Below the pieces are notes generated by a model. It made no database searches. It was not told where the DNA came from and saw nothing but the letters and a program-made list of their open reading frames with translations. Shown here one piece after another: positions 1-13,894 of a stretch of DNA of 64,000 nucleotides; the first letter of the stretch is position 1; each line of letters begins with the position of its first letter. This stretch comes from Monomorium pharaonis (taxonomy: Eukaryota; Arthropoda; Insecta; Hymenoptera; Formicidae), in assembly GCF_013373865.1 (NCBI RefSeq), contig NC_050473.1:2356001-2420000 (forward strand), in the 5' to 3' direction. The translations under genes were made by a program, and so were the position numbers.

Positions 1-262
1 CACTCCCTCGGGATGATGAGCTCCGGGGGATTCGCGAGGGGAGGGGCAAGGGGAACACCCAGTGGAACCAGTCGCACGGAGATCTACCTCGCCCGCGGGA
101 TAATCCTCGAAACCCAATTATATTTTACTGCGACTCGACTCCGACTTCCATCCCGGCTCTCTCAACCGCAGAGGAACGAAGACGAACGAGCGCCGTTTAG
201 GCGATGAAATACGGATTAGCCGTTATAACTGGAAATTGCCACCCTCTACTTTCTCTCTCTTT
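1..262. other. GC-rich single-copy sequence, no gene seen
   Basis: The opening 260 bases are GC-rich and G-run-rich, then turn mixed. Short open frames exist but have no recognisable domain. I see no promoter or RNA gene that I can support. It could be the edge of an exon or island that continues to the left of the window. Confidence 0.5.
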
Positions 263-265
263 CTT

Positions 266-338
<73 letters not shown>

Positions 339-345
339 TTGTTGC
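263..345. repeat. (CT)n microsatellite
   Basis: An uninterrupted CT run covers about 272-330, with imperfect CT/TTTC flanks on both sides. Read on the opposite strand it produces an artificial Arg-Glu repeat frame, which is not a protein. Uninterrupted tracts of this length are usually length-polymorphic, and (GA)n can bind GAGA-type factors in insects; no such binding is shown here. Confidence 0.95.
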
Positions 346-3300
346 GTCCTCTCCATCCGACGCCACCCTGAAAATCCCCTTCGCGAGAATCAGGAAAGCA
401 CCGTCGGCAGCAAATCCTTAAAGCATTAGTACTGGCGTGAAATAATTGTCCGTACTCAAAATTTATGTCATAATTACGCTGATAGTTAAGTGGAATAAAG
501 TTTGCAGCGCGGATAATATATAGAACGTTTAACGAATCGTGAATGTTTACATATGTGTCGTTGACGCAGTCAATTCTCATCGTCTTATCTGGAGCGAAGT
601 TTCTGTGACTCCTAATTATAAGGGATTTAGGTTTCATCCGCTTTATATTATCTTTGTAGCACAAATAATAGTTTTTTTATCACAAAATGTGTGCAAATAT
701 AACGCTTTCTATTTAGTTGTGAGATTACTTTATCATTTATGTGTAGAGCTTAATGAATTTCTAATAAATGAAAAAAAAGATATGAATATATCACATTTAA
801 ATTATACATATCCGGTTGCCAATGTATTTAAGTATATATAATAATATCGTCAAGTAAAAGATTCAAATGAGCACACGCATACTATTCGACTTCTTGATTC
901 GCGCATCTCAAACCTCATAGTGAGAATATTCATAGCTTTTACAGAAATCTTTTGTGCATTCTAAGGAATTTTCGAGAGAATAGAAAAATATTGGCTCAGA
1001 ATCGCGAAGTGGGTCAGGGATTCCTTAGGCAGTGTCTTCGTGGCATACCAGTCTCCATTCTACGATCGCCTCATCCCCGGGTTTTCTGTTATTAAAAAAT
1101 TCCCTTCCACCTTCCTATGGCTCAATAACATGGAAATTATTTGTTTTTTTATTGAAGCCCTGCATCTCAATATCAAAGACACAATTCTCCCTTAAACCAT
1201 GCGGTCGAGCGTATGTGCGTGTTTATCTATCAGCGTCCCAAGGAATTCATCTCTCTATTCGTCACCAAAGTATGCTAATAAAATAATTTTGTAATACTAC
1301 CATTAAAATCCAATCAAATCGATGAAGAAGAAAACTAGAAAAGTTCAGTGTACATGCAGGAATAGTATGTGTAACTTATAAATGTATTTTTTATCACATC
1401 TAATACTAGCTTTGTGAGAGCTAGTCTTATACGTTGTTATCTATTGTAGTACTGTCATTTATTTTTAGCATTAAATTGGATTTCATTATATTACAACATA
1501 CAATTGCTCGCGAAATTTTCATTATGTCTCCAAACACAACGAGAAAGAAAAGAACATAGAGAGATTATCGTGCTAGAGGAAAGAAGGGAAGTAATCGGCC
1601 GAATGGCCCTTGAGCCATGCAATTACCCTGCTATCCTTTCGTTATCAGGACGACGCAAGTTAGCCAAGCAGACATGGAATGGCCACTATGTCTTCCCTAT
1701 ATCTGCGCTAACGAGTAAGTAGCTGCCGCGGCGACGTTATCATTTCTTCTTTCGAACGTAATTACAATTCTTTTCAATCCAATAGTAGAGACATATTTCG
1801 ACGCGACTAAATTCCCGTAAATCTAGTATGACTCGATAAAGAAATTGAAAAATTTTCGAGCTCACATCCGTCTTGCATGGAGAAATGCAAAAATGTCGGT
1901 GCTGATTTAAATTTCTGATTCGCGGCTGACTCGAGAATTGATCGGCCGTGTTACAATATCGTCCGACATTGTCTCTTTTCATATCAAATTTAAACCGATG
2001 AGATGTATCTTGTACCTTTTTCCATTGAATCGAAACAATTTATAATTTATTCTCATGTATGGGGAAACGAATTTTTGTGAACGGGATTTTCGATTCTATA
2101 AGATTGGACGTTGGAGATCTTGAACGTAACTCTGAAATGAATGAATTAAATTTCTCTCGAGATGTCTTTCGCCCAATTAAATATATCTCGAAGGTGATTT
2201 ATGATTTATGGTAATTTCTCTTTCAAGTTAGATCAGCTTTGATAAAGGAACTTTTTATCAGTTATTAGAAGCATGATAAGTGAGAGTATTGATTCTCCTG
2301 ATACGAGAGATGAAATCCTTGAGAATATTCCAGGGGTGGACGAGAAATTCCTAAAGGAAAGTCCGTTAAAAAGTTATACCACCGTTGCTCGCGGCGGGCA
2401 ACGCGGTATTACAACAGGGGTTGCCGTATTGATCCTGAAGGGGCGCCGCGCGCAACGTTCAGTTCTCGGGCATCTCCGACGATCTTCGTCGGAATAACCT
2501 CACCCTCGCCCTTAATGTCTGTATCCTCTGCCACCTTGTCGTGGCGGTTTCCTAACCCGGGGCAACTCGAATTGCATATCCGCCTTTCGATATCTGCACC
2601 GAAGTGTAATAGCGATCAATAGAGTTATCCAATTGTAAACCTGCGGTAATGATCACGTCCATGTAGGGCGAACCGTACGTTTATTTTATGCTCTCAAAAT
2701 TCAAATTATTACATAACAAGATAAATCTCGAATAAAGTTTGCGATTTATTTACGAACGTTTAACGTAGAGAAAAAGAAGTTGAAGTAGCGGCGTTCAATC
2801 GAATCTTGACTCGGAGAAAGTCGGGTCTAAATTGGTCAAAGAATCCGCAGATAAAAGGAAGAGGATGATAGTTCAGAAACGCTGTATATTTCCTTCCTCG
2901 TTTTCGGTCTCTGACTTCGATGTGTTGGTAAGTCAATCGCGACGAGTCGTTTCTGTTGAGAGTTCCTTGGAAGAAATTTGATACCGATTTGAAGTATCCG
3001 ATAGGTGGATGTTCGATAAAATCAATTCAAGATAATAACGTCCCAAGGCTCGCGCCATTTGCGATTTGCGAGGCAACTTTTTCGACCTTATTCCTCGTTA
3101 AACGCAAAGTTGTAAGAAGACGCGCCCTTAATTTCGATAGGTAATGGCTTTTTGTATTTATTGCGTTGAGTTTGAGAGATATTATTTAACTAGGAGATTG
3201 GAGCGAGATAGAAAACGTAGATGTACGATATAATCCTTACGATTTCATGGACGGATACTTCACGAGTTCGATGAGAACTTAACGAGCTTCGACATCTTCT

Positions 3301-4194
3301 AAAGGATAACGAGTATCTTCGCTCCACAGAGGAATAGGAGATAGCATACAAATTGGATTTTAATTTGAATTAATTTTCCTTTATTGGTAGCAGTAAGGGA
3401 AGGGATCTTAAAAGCAGGAGTTTATAGCAGTTACATCATGGAGAGATCGATCTCCCGTGTTCATCCCCGTTTTCAGGAATTCATGCTTGATATCCTTTGA
3501 TCTTTGAGGACATTTCTGGTGGGTTTTATTGGTGTCAGCATTTTACCGTTAATTAATAATAATTAATAATTATATATATTATCAAAAATTGATATCTGTA
3601 AAAATAAATCTCTTAAAAGGGATAATGATAAATTTTTAATGGCAAATTTTTAATTTACTGATAAGTGAGTTTGTTTACGGTGACAATTTGTGACAAGAGG
3701 CAAAAATTTTGTAAAAACCTTTAAATCGACAGCGTGCGATAACGTATAATACATATCATGAAAACGTAAGTGCGCACTTTATCATTTTATAGAAATTTTA
3801 TATTAATATTCATGTAAATTCGGAAATCGCGTAAATCATGGAAATATTCATTATTGGTCAAATTTTGTCTGACCTAAATAACGTTAAACGCTATCACTCA
3901 CGAATAATTATGCAGCGCTGTTAAAACCTGGTTTCCCGTTGCATTTCAACGTTGCCTCACTAATTGTAAACGAGAATCGGAAAGCTCAAAATCCATAAAG
4001 AACTGAAATCTGTCGGATAGTCGGCCGGCTATCTATAAGTTACTCAAATTACGGTAAGGGGAAAGTGAGAGATTATATGTACGTAGCCGAGTAAGTCGAA
4101 GTCAGCATGCGATTGAAAGGAATTCTGATCAAACGAGAAATTAGACTTTCCGCGCGAACGATCAGACGATTCCGGAAAACAAAGAGAGCCTCTC
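346..4194. other. Single-copy, mostly AT-rich non-coding sequence
   Basis: No gene is supported. The stretch is AT-rich with a few CpG-rich patches, for example 2,370-2,480, which contains the short inverted pair CGTTGC/GCAACG. A run of TTAATTAATAAT-type sequence lies near 3,550-3,585. A CCTTTGAT motif near 3,495 is compatible with a TCF site but is expected by chance. The open frame at 2,273-2,497 (74 codons) has a plausible start but no domain. Confidence 0.5.
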
Positions 4195-4206
4195 GGGGGG
4201 GGGGGG
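4195..4206. repeat. G12 homopolymer
   Basis: Twelve consecutive G bases lie inside a CpG-rich purine context. Runs like this are slippage-prone and error-prone in assembly, so the exact length is uncertain. Confidence 0.9.
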
Positions 4207-4381
4207 AGACTCTTTGGAATACTTTTAACGATGTCCCGTCGAGGTCTATCCGGGCCGAAAGAGAGGACATTTTAAACGGAAATAATAATCTCGCCCCCGG
4301 TGAAAAACTACGTCTTCGCGGCGGCTCGGTCAAAGGTCGAAAAAGGAAGGAGGAGAGAACGAGAGCTTCTGGCGAGACAGG

Positions 4382-4407
4382 GCGAAAAAAAAATTTTTTT
4401 TTTTCGC
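4382..4407. repeat. A9/T11 near-palindrome with GCG/CGC clamps
   Basis: GCG is followed by nine A, eleven T and then CGC, giving a self-complementary tract with GC clamps. It can extrude as a hairpin. It is also a likely slippage site. Confidence 0.85.
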
Positions 4408-7400
4408 ACGCGCGCTAACGACGTGCGACATCGGGGCACCTAATAACATGAAATTAAACAGGATGACGGCGGATACAGTAATCGCGCAACGCCACGCGCC
4501 GGAGAACGAGGTTATTTTTAAAGAGATAACAGACGCCCCCGCTAGAAACGGACGTAGCGCAAATACGGCGCCCCGGTAGCGAGAGTTACATACACACAGC
4601 GTAAACATACAAATATTAGATCAGAGCTTCGTGCTATGTACACCGCAGCGGCGTGTGTCAAGGATTCGTCGCGCGGTATCGTGACAAAAATTCTAATGGC
4701 TTTACGACACTTCTCGTCGCTTCGCGTTATTGCGTTTTAACTCTCAAATTGAGACGTACAAACGATGATTTCTTTACAGAACTTTACAGAACTTACTCTT
4801 TCACAGGCTTCTCTTATAATAATTCAATATTTAATGACGTGAATTGAATAGACCGATGACTCCCATATCAAACAATCTCCCTCTTTAATTCTCAGTTACC
4901 TCGAGAAAAGTGTGCTTTTTACATGAGCTATGGGAAGCGAAGGAGATTAAAATTCAGATTAATTAAAGTAATTTTATCGTAACGTTGCTTTAACTTTATA
5001 CAACGCAACGTTAGTATTACAGATCTATATAAATGTCAGAAGATGTCCGAGTCCAGAGCGTAATTTTCCAAACTCACTCGTTTATTTGTTCCGTGGTAGG
5101 AGGAAGGGTAAAACCAGTGACAAGTGGTAGGTAAAGACAAAAGAGAAAGGGATGCTGATGTAGTCCTGCAGATGGCTCCATTAACGGATTCGTGGATAAT
5201 CTACGAAAATATTGCGCACAGCAACGGAAATACCGCGCTTCCGTCCGGGAAATACGGAAAATTCGGGTCGAGAGGGCCCTTCTGCCGTCGTTCGCTCGCA
5301 ATTTTTTCTCTCCATACGGAGAAGGGAGGAAATGCGAGGAAAAAAGAGAAACGAGTGGAAAAATAGGGAATGGGTCCACTTTCCTCGGGTGGTTGAGAGA
5401 GAACTCGCGTCTACCCACTCTCTTTTATTCACCGCGCGCTGCCGTTCTGCTACCATCTCCTTTTACCAAAAAGCCTCGCTGTATTGCAATCTCGTTGTAT
5501 AGCTCTCTCACTCAACTAGATTTTTGAATCTGCGCGTCCGACGCATAACTGGAGACTCATGAATTTTCCCGATGAATTTATCTGGTACAACTGCAAGATG
5601 CATATATTTACAGAAATAATTGAGGGGTTTAGTGAGAATATTTTATATAAAATTATGCGAATGCTGCCTAATTGCTGTCTCTGATAAATAATCGGCCTCG
5701 TGAATAGAATCTTATGAAAGACATAATAAGCAGGTTCGATGTGTAAATACCGACATTTAAAAATCGTGGAATACATCAAACGATTAATTAGTACTATCGT
5801 TTATTCAAAGTTAAAGCATGTAAAAACAGTGTTGTGCATTAATCCGTGCAATTCTACCTGTTACTCCTCGAAGCAACAGATCTACGTTAAAGACCTGTAC
5901 AGGGATTGTTAAATTTGTCCACGTTACACAACGACCGCAATCCATAATGAAAACTCGCGAATCGATAGACCGATACCCCGAAGCGTTAATTGTGTCGTGT
6001 CTGACGCGGAACGACCGATTCGACGGGGTCGGCGGGGTCGGCGATAAAGGAAGAAGACCTTGACTGGCTTCGCGCGCTCCGGCAAAGACCTTCGGAATAC
6101 GGAACTAATAACGCCTCGTATCCGGAGTCGGGTTCTCAGCCCTCAGCCCGTCGAACCTTGCCACTAACTGTGCGCTCCGTGCCGCCGCAGTCGGGTGAAA
6201 CAAGGCGGGTGGTAAGAGACGATGGGGGCAAGGGTAAGCTACCTTCTCGCCCAACAAACGTTATTACTTTCCTTTAAGCGATCTTCCTTCCAGAGCCATC
6301 TCTCGACTCACATTTACAGACACCACCGCTGCTTTCAATAAACCACCCGCGACTTAATGGGCGGTTTATGCAAATTCTTATCCTCGGCACAGCGCCCGAT
6401 CTTCCCCAGATCTCTGGCACCTTCTCTGTTTCTTTCTCCGGCTTTCTTACGTCGTTCGCCTTTTCGGCAGGCGTCCCTCCACCCTCCCAGCTCCTTTCAC
6501 CGCGGCCTTGTTACCCGTACCTAAGTGTTACCCCGCTACCGAAATTTCCGGTTAATCTCTGTTTGCAAGCATAAAATGTTCTGCCGAAATGTTTACATAA
6601 CATTCATAACATGGAATGATTAGTGAAACTTTTATTTTAACTTTACATGAGGTATTTGAAGAGAAATGCAACGATGTTGAATCGAAATTTTATATTTATC
6701 TAGTGAATGAACGTGATAATTATCTACTGTTTGAAGTATACGAATGTTTTTTACTTTTTAACAATAAGTTTTAATTATTCAGCATATTATTTAACCCGTT
6801 TTATATTTTTCTAATGTATCTGTAATGACAAAGTGTAGATTCTATAATAGTTTTTTGTATCTTTTTGTATATATCGTTTCGATACATAATATTATGATTG
6901 TACTCTGTACATTACGACTATTTGTATATTATTTGATGAAAACCAAGAAGAAATAAAAGCTTGCAAAAGAAACGGAAAGAAGTATGGCATAAAAGGAGGA
7001 GAAAACAATTTACGTTAATTAACGGTAGCTTTTGCTCAACTCTTTAGTTTCGTCAAACAAAAATATAACGTGCTGGTCGCCTTCGTTAAAAAACGCTCGA
7101 CACCTTTGTTATAATTTCAGGACTAACATCGCAGTACGTCTGTTCTTTGATCATTCTACGGCAAAGCGCTCATTATGCATATCTTTTAAAATCGTGCGCG
7201 TCGAAACTGTACAATTTAATAAATATAACCAGAACGGGAAAGCAAACTGTTTTGCTACGAACAAGGGCGTAAGAAAAATAATTTTATATGATATAACAAT
7301 TGTGTACGGTTTTTAAGTATTAGGATTAAATTATTAACGTAAAATTACAAGTTTACGTATTGCTTGCTGCAATTTCATAAAATAACAATTCGTCGAACGT

Positions 7401-7571
7401 TGTTTCTAGGAACAAAGTATAGCAAGGGACATTCCAAGTCAGATCAGGTATTACGGCGACCAAGCAAAAACCAAATCCATCGTTAGGGACTGATAGCCAA
7501 GTAAAAAAGAATTATATTCGCCCGTTCAATTAAGGCAATTCGTTGATATTTCGAATAAAAAGAAAGTTCCC

Positions 7572-7572
<1 letters not shown>
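4408..7572. other. Single-copy non-coding sequence
   Basis: No gene is supported. Around 5,100-5,520 several frames are open on both strands at once, as expected of stop-poor GC-rich DNA rather than a gene. A tandem GGGGTCGGC repeat occurs at about 6,018-6,042. From about 6,580 to 7,570 the sequence becomes strongly AT-rich with frequent stops. Confidence 0.5.

Positions 7573-7608
<36 letters not shown>
7573..7608. repeat. Poly-T run of 36 bases
   Basis: Thirty-six consecutive T bases, which is long for this window. One explanation is the poly-A tail of a retroposed RNA lying on the minus strand, whose body would be at higher coordinates. I see no element body, no coding remnant and no convincing target-site duplication, so it may be a simple homopolymer. 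Confidence 0.9.
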
Positions 7609-7611
<3 letters not shown>

Positions 7612-7612
7612 C

Positions 7613-7637
7613 GAAGGAAGCAATTGAAGGAAGCAAT
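7613..7637. repeat. 13-bp tandem duplication beside the poly-T
   Basis: The 13-base unit GAAGGAAGCAATT is followed at once by a second, nearly complete copy. It sits four bases past the poly-T run. A local replication-slippage duplication is the simplest explanation. Confidence 0.85.
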
Positions 7638-7992
7638 ACGCTCGAGTTTGTGACAAATTCATCTGTCTCTTTAAAATGGAATAATTGAAGAGAACAATTA
7701 TATACCAGATGCAGTCTAAGAATAAAACCGGTGCAATACTTTATTTTCGTGATATCCGTGCCGGCGAAGAATCATGAATCAAGCGATTTTCATCGAATCG
7801 ATTCGGCACGCAGCGCATATTTCATGCAGAATGCATGGAGACGCAAGTCGTAACTCCACACGGGATATTTGATACCTTACGTTACGCTCATACGATCTCA
7901 TATTTGTTCTGCGCGTGGACCCTGACGAATGTTCGCCAATTTCCTCGTCTGGCCTATCGCGGATCGTGATATCGCCAACGGATTTTGATCCC
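7638..7992. other. Unremarkable single-copy sequence
   Basis: Mixed base composition. I see no gene, RNA gene or repeat here. Confidence 0.5.
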
Positions 7993-8015
7993 ATCTATCT
8001 ATCTATCTATCTATC
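7993..8015. repeat. (ATCT)n microsatellite
   Basis: About five and a half copies of the tetramer ATCT. The same tetramer family forms a longer tract near 18,553. Confidence 0.95.
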
Positions 8016-11000
8016 GTAACGTTCGACCGTGGAGTCCGACTCCGAGCGTGCACGTAACGGGCGTACTTATCAGACGTAGCCGGCTTCCGGTTCCGGTGAC
8101 TTATCTGTGCTCGCATTGGTGAGACTTCTTTCTCGCTCGTCCCGCTTTTGCGTTCACGTGCGTCGTGTGACCGGCTTTCTCGATCCCCTTTTGCAGGGAG
8201 GGCCGCACCGCTGTTGGTCGCTGGCCCTACCAGCATGGAAATCCCCTGTCGACCCACCCACTGTCTTATCTCGTCACGCCTGCAACTTCCACGATGCAAA
8301 TCTCCTCGGATCGCGCGCGACTGAGACCGCCAGCCAGCCCCCCCGCGGCGTGAGGATTTTAAATTGACGGAACCACCTATCGCTATCGCACGTCCGCATC
8401 TCCGCTGGGTCGGAAACTGAATTGGTTGATGGATGCTTTCGCGACGAGCGCGCAATTTTTCCCGCGTCTGCCTGTATACTCACACTCGAGAATAAATATG
8501 ACGTGTCGATAGGACGAAAACCTGATTCACATACGAGCGAATATCAGGATACCAATTTCTGTGTCGTTTATTCGTCGTCTATGAGAATTGTCAAAATTAT
8601 ACTGACACTCCTCTTACAGAGATTAAAATCCACGATTAAACCTTATAAATTATTACTGTAAACGTTTGTTACCCTTTACTTCTTTTAAAACCTTGCTGTC
8701 AAGGAAATTCTTCTTCAACAGAAATATCGTTTCTTCAGATTCTGTTTTATCTGACATCGTAAGTCTTATATTGCATGTATTGCATTTTTTCTGCTAGTTT
8801 CATAAATTATATATATTAAATGGGTAGACAGAGAAATTCGTGCGGAGTTTAAAGGTTATCGCTGATAGTGACGTACGATTACGCCAGCACTCTCCTTAGG
8901 ATACAAAACGCATACGTCATTTCCGACAGACTAGAAGCGTATTTGCACGAACGTTGCATCGTTGGCAGATTTATCAGTTAACGCGAAATTATACGTACTG
9001 TCGGTGTTCAATATTCATCTATCATCTCAGAATCTTTTCCATTATTATACAATGTATGATAAAAATCTTGGCGCCGAGCCTATGGATTAAATGAAACATT
9101 AATTTCGCGGCAAATGATCTTAGGCTGCAACACAACTTGTCTATCAATCTTTCCTTATCTTTTCTGTTAGCTAAAATTTTATGGATCATATTTCAAGAGA
9201 GGGTTAGACTTCCACACGTATCGAATACATAAATTAAAATAGATTAAAGATCTATCTTCGGTTTTTAATACACAACGTGATAATTTTTTTTATACGTAAT
9301 AAGAGCGAGCATTCAAAATATTTTCAAGCTGTTCAAAATTTTACGGAAAACACTTGACTCGGGTGGCGTAGTGAGATATTCGGGTTTTTTGAAATCTTCG
9401 CATCGATATATGCGTGTATGCCCAAATAGGGAGCAGTCATGTGGTAAACCCAAAGAATGCGAGTGGAAATTGCTCTTGCGCGGCGCGGAAAGCACGCGCC
9501 GATGCATTTCAGTCGCATTTTCCGACGCGGATAAACGTTGCCTTGAAAACTGTCGGAATTTCTCACCGAGGGGGAGAAGAGGTCGGCAGGAGACAAGAGA
9601 AGAGAGAAAGGAGGTAAAGAAAGAAGGGGGAGAGGAAGTTCTTCTTGTATAAGAGGATGGAAGTCTAGGAGAAGACATGGTTCACGAGAAGAAGCGAAAC
9701 TCGCGAGTTGCCCGACGGGACGTTGACGCCCCATGGAAAATATCGAGGGAGACGCGCGCGTTAAGAAGACATGGTACGCGAGAAGACGAAGGCGGGAGGA
9801 TGATCGATCGATCGAGAGGGGAGGAGAGAGAGATTGTCTGCTGGACCGTCCGTATATTCGGGATCGCGAGGAGGGGAATGCGCGGAAAGGCTCTCGGCGT
9901 GAGAGCATCCGCGCGAAAAGAGGAGCTTCTTCTACGGCGGAATCGGTAAATTTAGATGCGAAACGAAAGAAGGGGATGAGAACGGGTGGTGGAAGGATAT
10001 CGACGACAGGCATGAGGAAACGGGACGAAGTGCATCAGGCATGCGGCTCAGGCTTCGTTAGGCCGCCCCTCTGTCTTTCCTTCTCGTATCCTCGCCGTAC
10101 GCAGTTCTTACTTCTATCGCCTTTGGCAATTTCCCAGAACTCTTTGAGAAAGAAAAAGAGAAGGAACGCCTCCCTACACGCATCGTTGTGTACGTATTAC
10201 GAATGTGTAATGTATAGTCGTCCGCTGAGTGCTGTATAGTTTCTCGTACATCAGTATGTAAATCGTGACAACGTAAAATTAGCGATTAACGCAATTACGT
10301 ATATTGAAATGAGAAGTACCAGGTATTGTACTAGATGATTGTGTTAAAAAAATTATATGAATGGTGTAATGAGAATAGAGTGACGGTGTTAAGAAATTTC
10401 GACGGTAAAGAACTCTTTTTTTTTTTTTTGTCGAGAAATAAACTAGTTTATAACGCAGCACATCATCGGCTCTCTGCTATGAATTACCCGGCGTATTTTA
10501 TATGTCGGCCGTTAGGACAAACGAGTTCGAGCTAACTCGTGTTTCGCCGAGCATTTGCCTCGAGGCGCGGATACGGGGCACGGCTAACGCCCGCACGAAT
10601 TCAGTTTCGGGGAGAATTTATGTTTTCGCCATTGGCGCGAATTGGCTCGCACCGACGCGCTATCCGCGTACAAGTTTCTCGCGAGTGAAGTGCGAAATGC
10701 GGCGGGTAGATCGCGGCGGAGCTAGGGAAAAGTTGCGGATTTCACGAAAGCCGGCACTCGATACCCCGTAAGCGCGCGAGGAATTAACGATAATACTTTT
10801 TACGATCCTTCCTTCTCCTTGTCTAGACATTATTTTATTCAACGCCACAAAGCAGATATGAATTGCTCTACCGTGTCGCTCTTACATATAAATGTAGTGA
10901 TTTTGTTGAATAATATTTTTCGTAAATGTAGGAAATATTTTTTGATAATCGAAAAAATGACAAGTTTATATAAAAAAATTGTACAATCAATAGTTTTAAT

Positions 11001-11120
11001 GTTTTTCAATATTATAATGCGATGTGATTTTATCTTAAATTTTTAACCGCCGGTCAAAAATTGCCTTGCAGTTGAATGAAAACAATCCGGATCGTTTATG
11101 TCGGCTGGCAGACTCTTTTA
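8016..11120. other. CpG-rich and purine-rich single-copy sequence, no gene
   Basis: Two CpG-rich patches (about 8,020-8,420 and 10,500-10,780) flank a purine-rich block at 9,560-9,830. The longest open frame of the window, 226 codons on the minus strand at 9,333-10,013, lies here. It overlaps open frames of 168, 121, 93 and 90 codons in other frames, has low-complexity Ser/Pro/Arg composition and no domain, so I treat it as chance. A T12 run lies at about 10,420. Confidence 0.5.
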
Positions 11121-11138
11121 ACACTGTGATCACAGTGT
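11121..11138. repeat. 18-bp perfect palindrome
   Basis: The arm ACACTGTGA is followed immediately by its exact reverse complement. The symmetry ends at base 11,139. About 0.25 such palindromes are expected by chance in a window this size with equal base frequencies. It could be a dimeric factor site, but nothing identifies the factor. Confidence 0.9.
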
Positions 11139-13894
11139 AGAATAATGCGTAGTGCATTCAGTATGCATAACGTGAAATCTCGAAACGTGTCGCTTTCGAT
11201 TGTGGGCGTCGCAACTTAACGATCACGACCAAGCTTGCATATATGCGCGGGACGTACACATCTGCACCTGCCTGCGTATGAAAGTAGAGAAAGTAAAAGA
11301 GAGGGCTAGAGGGTAACGTTTAACGCCGCCGCTACGGCATTAAATTACGCGACGCCGACCGAAGGGGATTCGTCGGGAATTCTTCAGACGGTGAGGATTA
11401 CAATGCCGCCGTCTTCTCTTTAGTATTCATTCGATCTGAATAATATACCATTAAATTATTGGTCCCGATCCGTGCAGGCGTTAAACGATGGCCCCGTCAA
11501 GCTCCGCTTCGTCGAGGTGTTGGCCCCGAGGATTCCGTTGTCGATCGGTCGATCGATTTTTTACGCGGCTTAATACAGGTTCTAGCTCTAGTTAATGCGT
11601 TCGGAGATCAGATTGGCTCCCAGTGTTCGCTAAAAGCTGAAAAATTAGAGGCCGGCCGCAAGATGGACGATAACATATACAGCAACCCCATTTTTTATTC
11701 TTTTTTTTACTTTCTTTTAACTTTCTTAAGACTTTTCTTTCGTTAAAAAATTGTACGTTACGAATTGATTTACTACAAATGATTAGGTTTCGGCTTCCTC
11801 TCTTCTTGCATGCACGATGTGTTTTCAATGCATGCATGATGCAAATATTTCTATAGATATGTTAACATTTTTTAAGTATTATAAGCGTTTGGGGGAATGT
11901 TTTAAACTAAATTTTTATTTAAAGGGGAATTTAAAAGGGAATTTTTATGTTACCGGAAACTGGCCATATTGAACACATAGAGTTCTGCAATTGATAACTG
12001 TTAATGGGAAATAAGTATAATTTCTCTTCGTGGTTTCATCGAATAGCCGATCTCTGAATCTCAAAATAACCGCTCTCTGTGCTCCTTCGCAATTTCTTTT
12101 TTTTTTTTATAAAGGAAAATCCGATGGCTCGATCGAATTTTTTATCTGTGAAAACAAATGTGTCACTCAGGTAATCGTGAAACTGTCCTCTTGTTGGCTC
12201 GATTTATTTTACAATTTTGTTTTTTCTGCATTCGATTCTGTGTTTCTTCCTTCGTCGCTCCTTCGTGACCGGCAATTCCTCGTCTCTGTTGGCCACAAAA
12301 GTACGCGTATTTTCTTGATATGTTGTTGATGCGCGCATCCATTTATTTTTCCAGTTAGCTGTAGCGATTTCCTGGACCGCGCGCGCGCGTATGTGTGTTA
12401 TATACATTTCTTCTTGTAATCTCTCAATTTTTCCGTTTATTCTTGACAATAATTGTATTATCTACGATTGGAAAAATTTTTATTCCGCATTTTTTAAGAC
12501 AGAAGGAGGAAATGATTAAATACAATCTACTGATCAGTCTCAAGAAACGTATGAAAGTAGCAATACATTAAGATGCTAAAATTTACTTGTTGTATTTGAG
12601 TTAAATCTGATTTCGTCTAACTTTAATAATTACGTCGATCAATAAAATTCCGCTAATGAGTATATAAATTACTTGGTCAGTTATGAATGAGCTTAATTGC
12701 TGCCAATGACGACGTGAAGCCGTGAATCAACGTAAATTAATGCGGAACGAATTTGCAAGGCAACGCCGGTTTTAACGAGGTTTTTAAACGTTATCGATCG
12801 GCCGTAATAACAGAGGAGAATGGACTGACTTATGTAATATCCTGTAGTGGATCTCTTTGAGATTCTGCCTCCTGATTCGACGACCTTGCGGGATAGATCG
12901 TTCTCTTTCGCCAGGTACTTCTGATCGCCGTTGTTACGACAGTCGGATGAAAGATTCATCGACTGTTCAGGACAGAAATGCTCCTCGAAGAAGGCAATCG
13001 TACACGCTACCGAGCCAGGAAATGCAAACACATATGTGTATGCGTTGAAGATTATGTGTACACGTACGTGTGTATATGTGCACATGCGCTAGTATCAGGG
13101 ATATTAAAGACGCCATAAAGGCTCTCGATACTTGAACGAAGGAACCGGATATAAAATATAAATCATATACATTCTCCGCTGTGCTATCGATTTACTGTAT
13201 TTTCGGCGTGCTGGAAATATAAACGGAAATATTTCCGAAACTATATTATTATAACGTTGCCTCGCTAATTACTTTTCAGAATGAAAACCTCCGGTATTAT
13301 TGACACGAAGAGGAATAAAAGCAGAATAATTATGCATAAGGAAATATACATTACGTGTATTATTAAAGATTAATTGATATTAATTAATTTCATAGAATTC
13401 CCTCTCGTTACGCGGCGAAAACGAAGCGGAGTGAAACTATTGAAACGGCAATTCTCGTTTAACCGTGAAAGAATGATGACGATCGCATAGCATACGAAGT
13501 TATCCATTTTACGGGTGGTTAGCGTGATTATACGCACAATGCGGCTTTTCATCCCCCTCTTCGTCCATCTATTCCAGTCACTCCCACATTCGCCCACATA
13601 CGCCGGTCCATCCGGTCAACCCTTTAGCATAGACAGGAACCGACTATCCCGAGGGACAGATGGACGATCCGCCATCGGTCGCTGACCAGTCAGCGTTTCC
13701 CACCAGCGCTCCATTTTCCACTTGGATATCGCCTAATAATTTCGGGGATTTTCACCCTAATCCTTTAATGTCCTTACTCACGGGCAATGGTCAAATCGAA
13801 TATCCCGTCGAAGCGGTCGGCGCGGTATCACGCATCCACATATCGAAGCGCCAACGAGCGCGATCGCTCCGCGATACCGATTATATTCCTCGCT
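11139..13894. other. Single-copy non-coding sequence
   Basis: No gene is supported. Short (CG)n occurs near 12,380, and alternating GT/TA/GC pyrimidine-purine sequence at about 13,030-13,090. Open frames of 130 codons or fewer on either strand show no domain. A TGCATGCA-rich short inverted segment lies at about 11,807-11,850. Confidence 0.5.

Noticed and set aside
197..664. Arg-Glu-rich 155-codon minus-strand frame, with similar frames at 25,068-25,639 and 53,287-53,472
   Set aside because: These are translations of (CT)n/(GA)n microsatellites, not proteins.
6976..6987. AAAGAAGTATGG, matching the 3' half of miR-1
   Set aside because: The miR-1 seed is absent and no hairpin precursor surrounds it.
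9333..10013. 226-codon minus-strand open frame, the longest in the window
   Set aside because: Several other frames are open over the same bases on both strands, composition is Ser/Arg/Pro-biased low complexity, and no domain or motif is recognisable. Stop-poor GC-rich DNA explains it.
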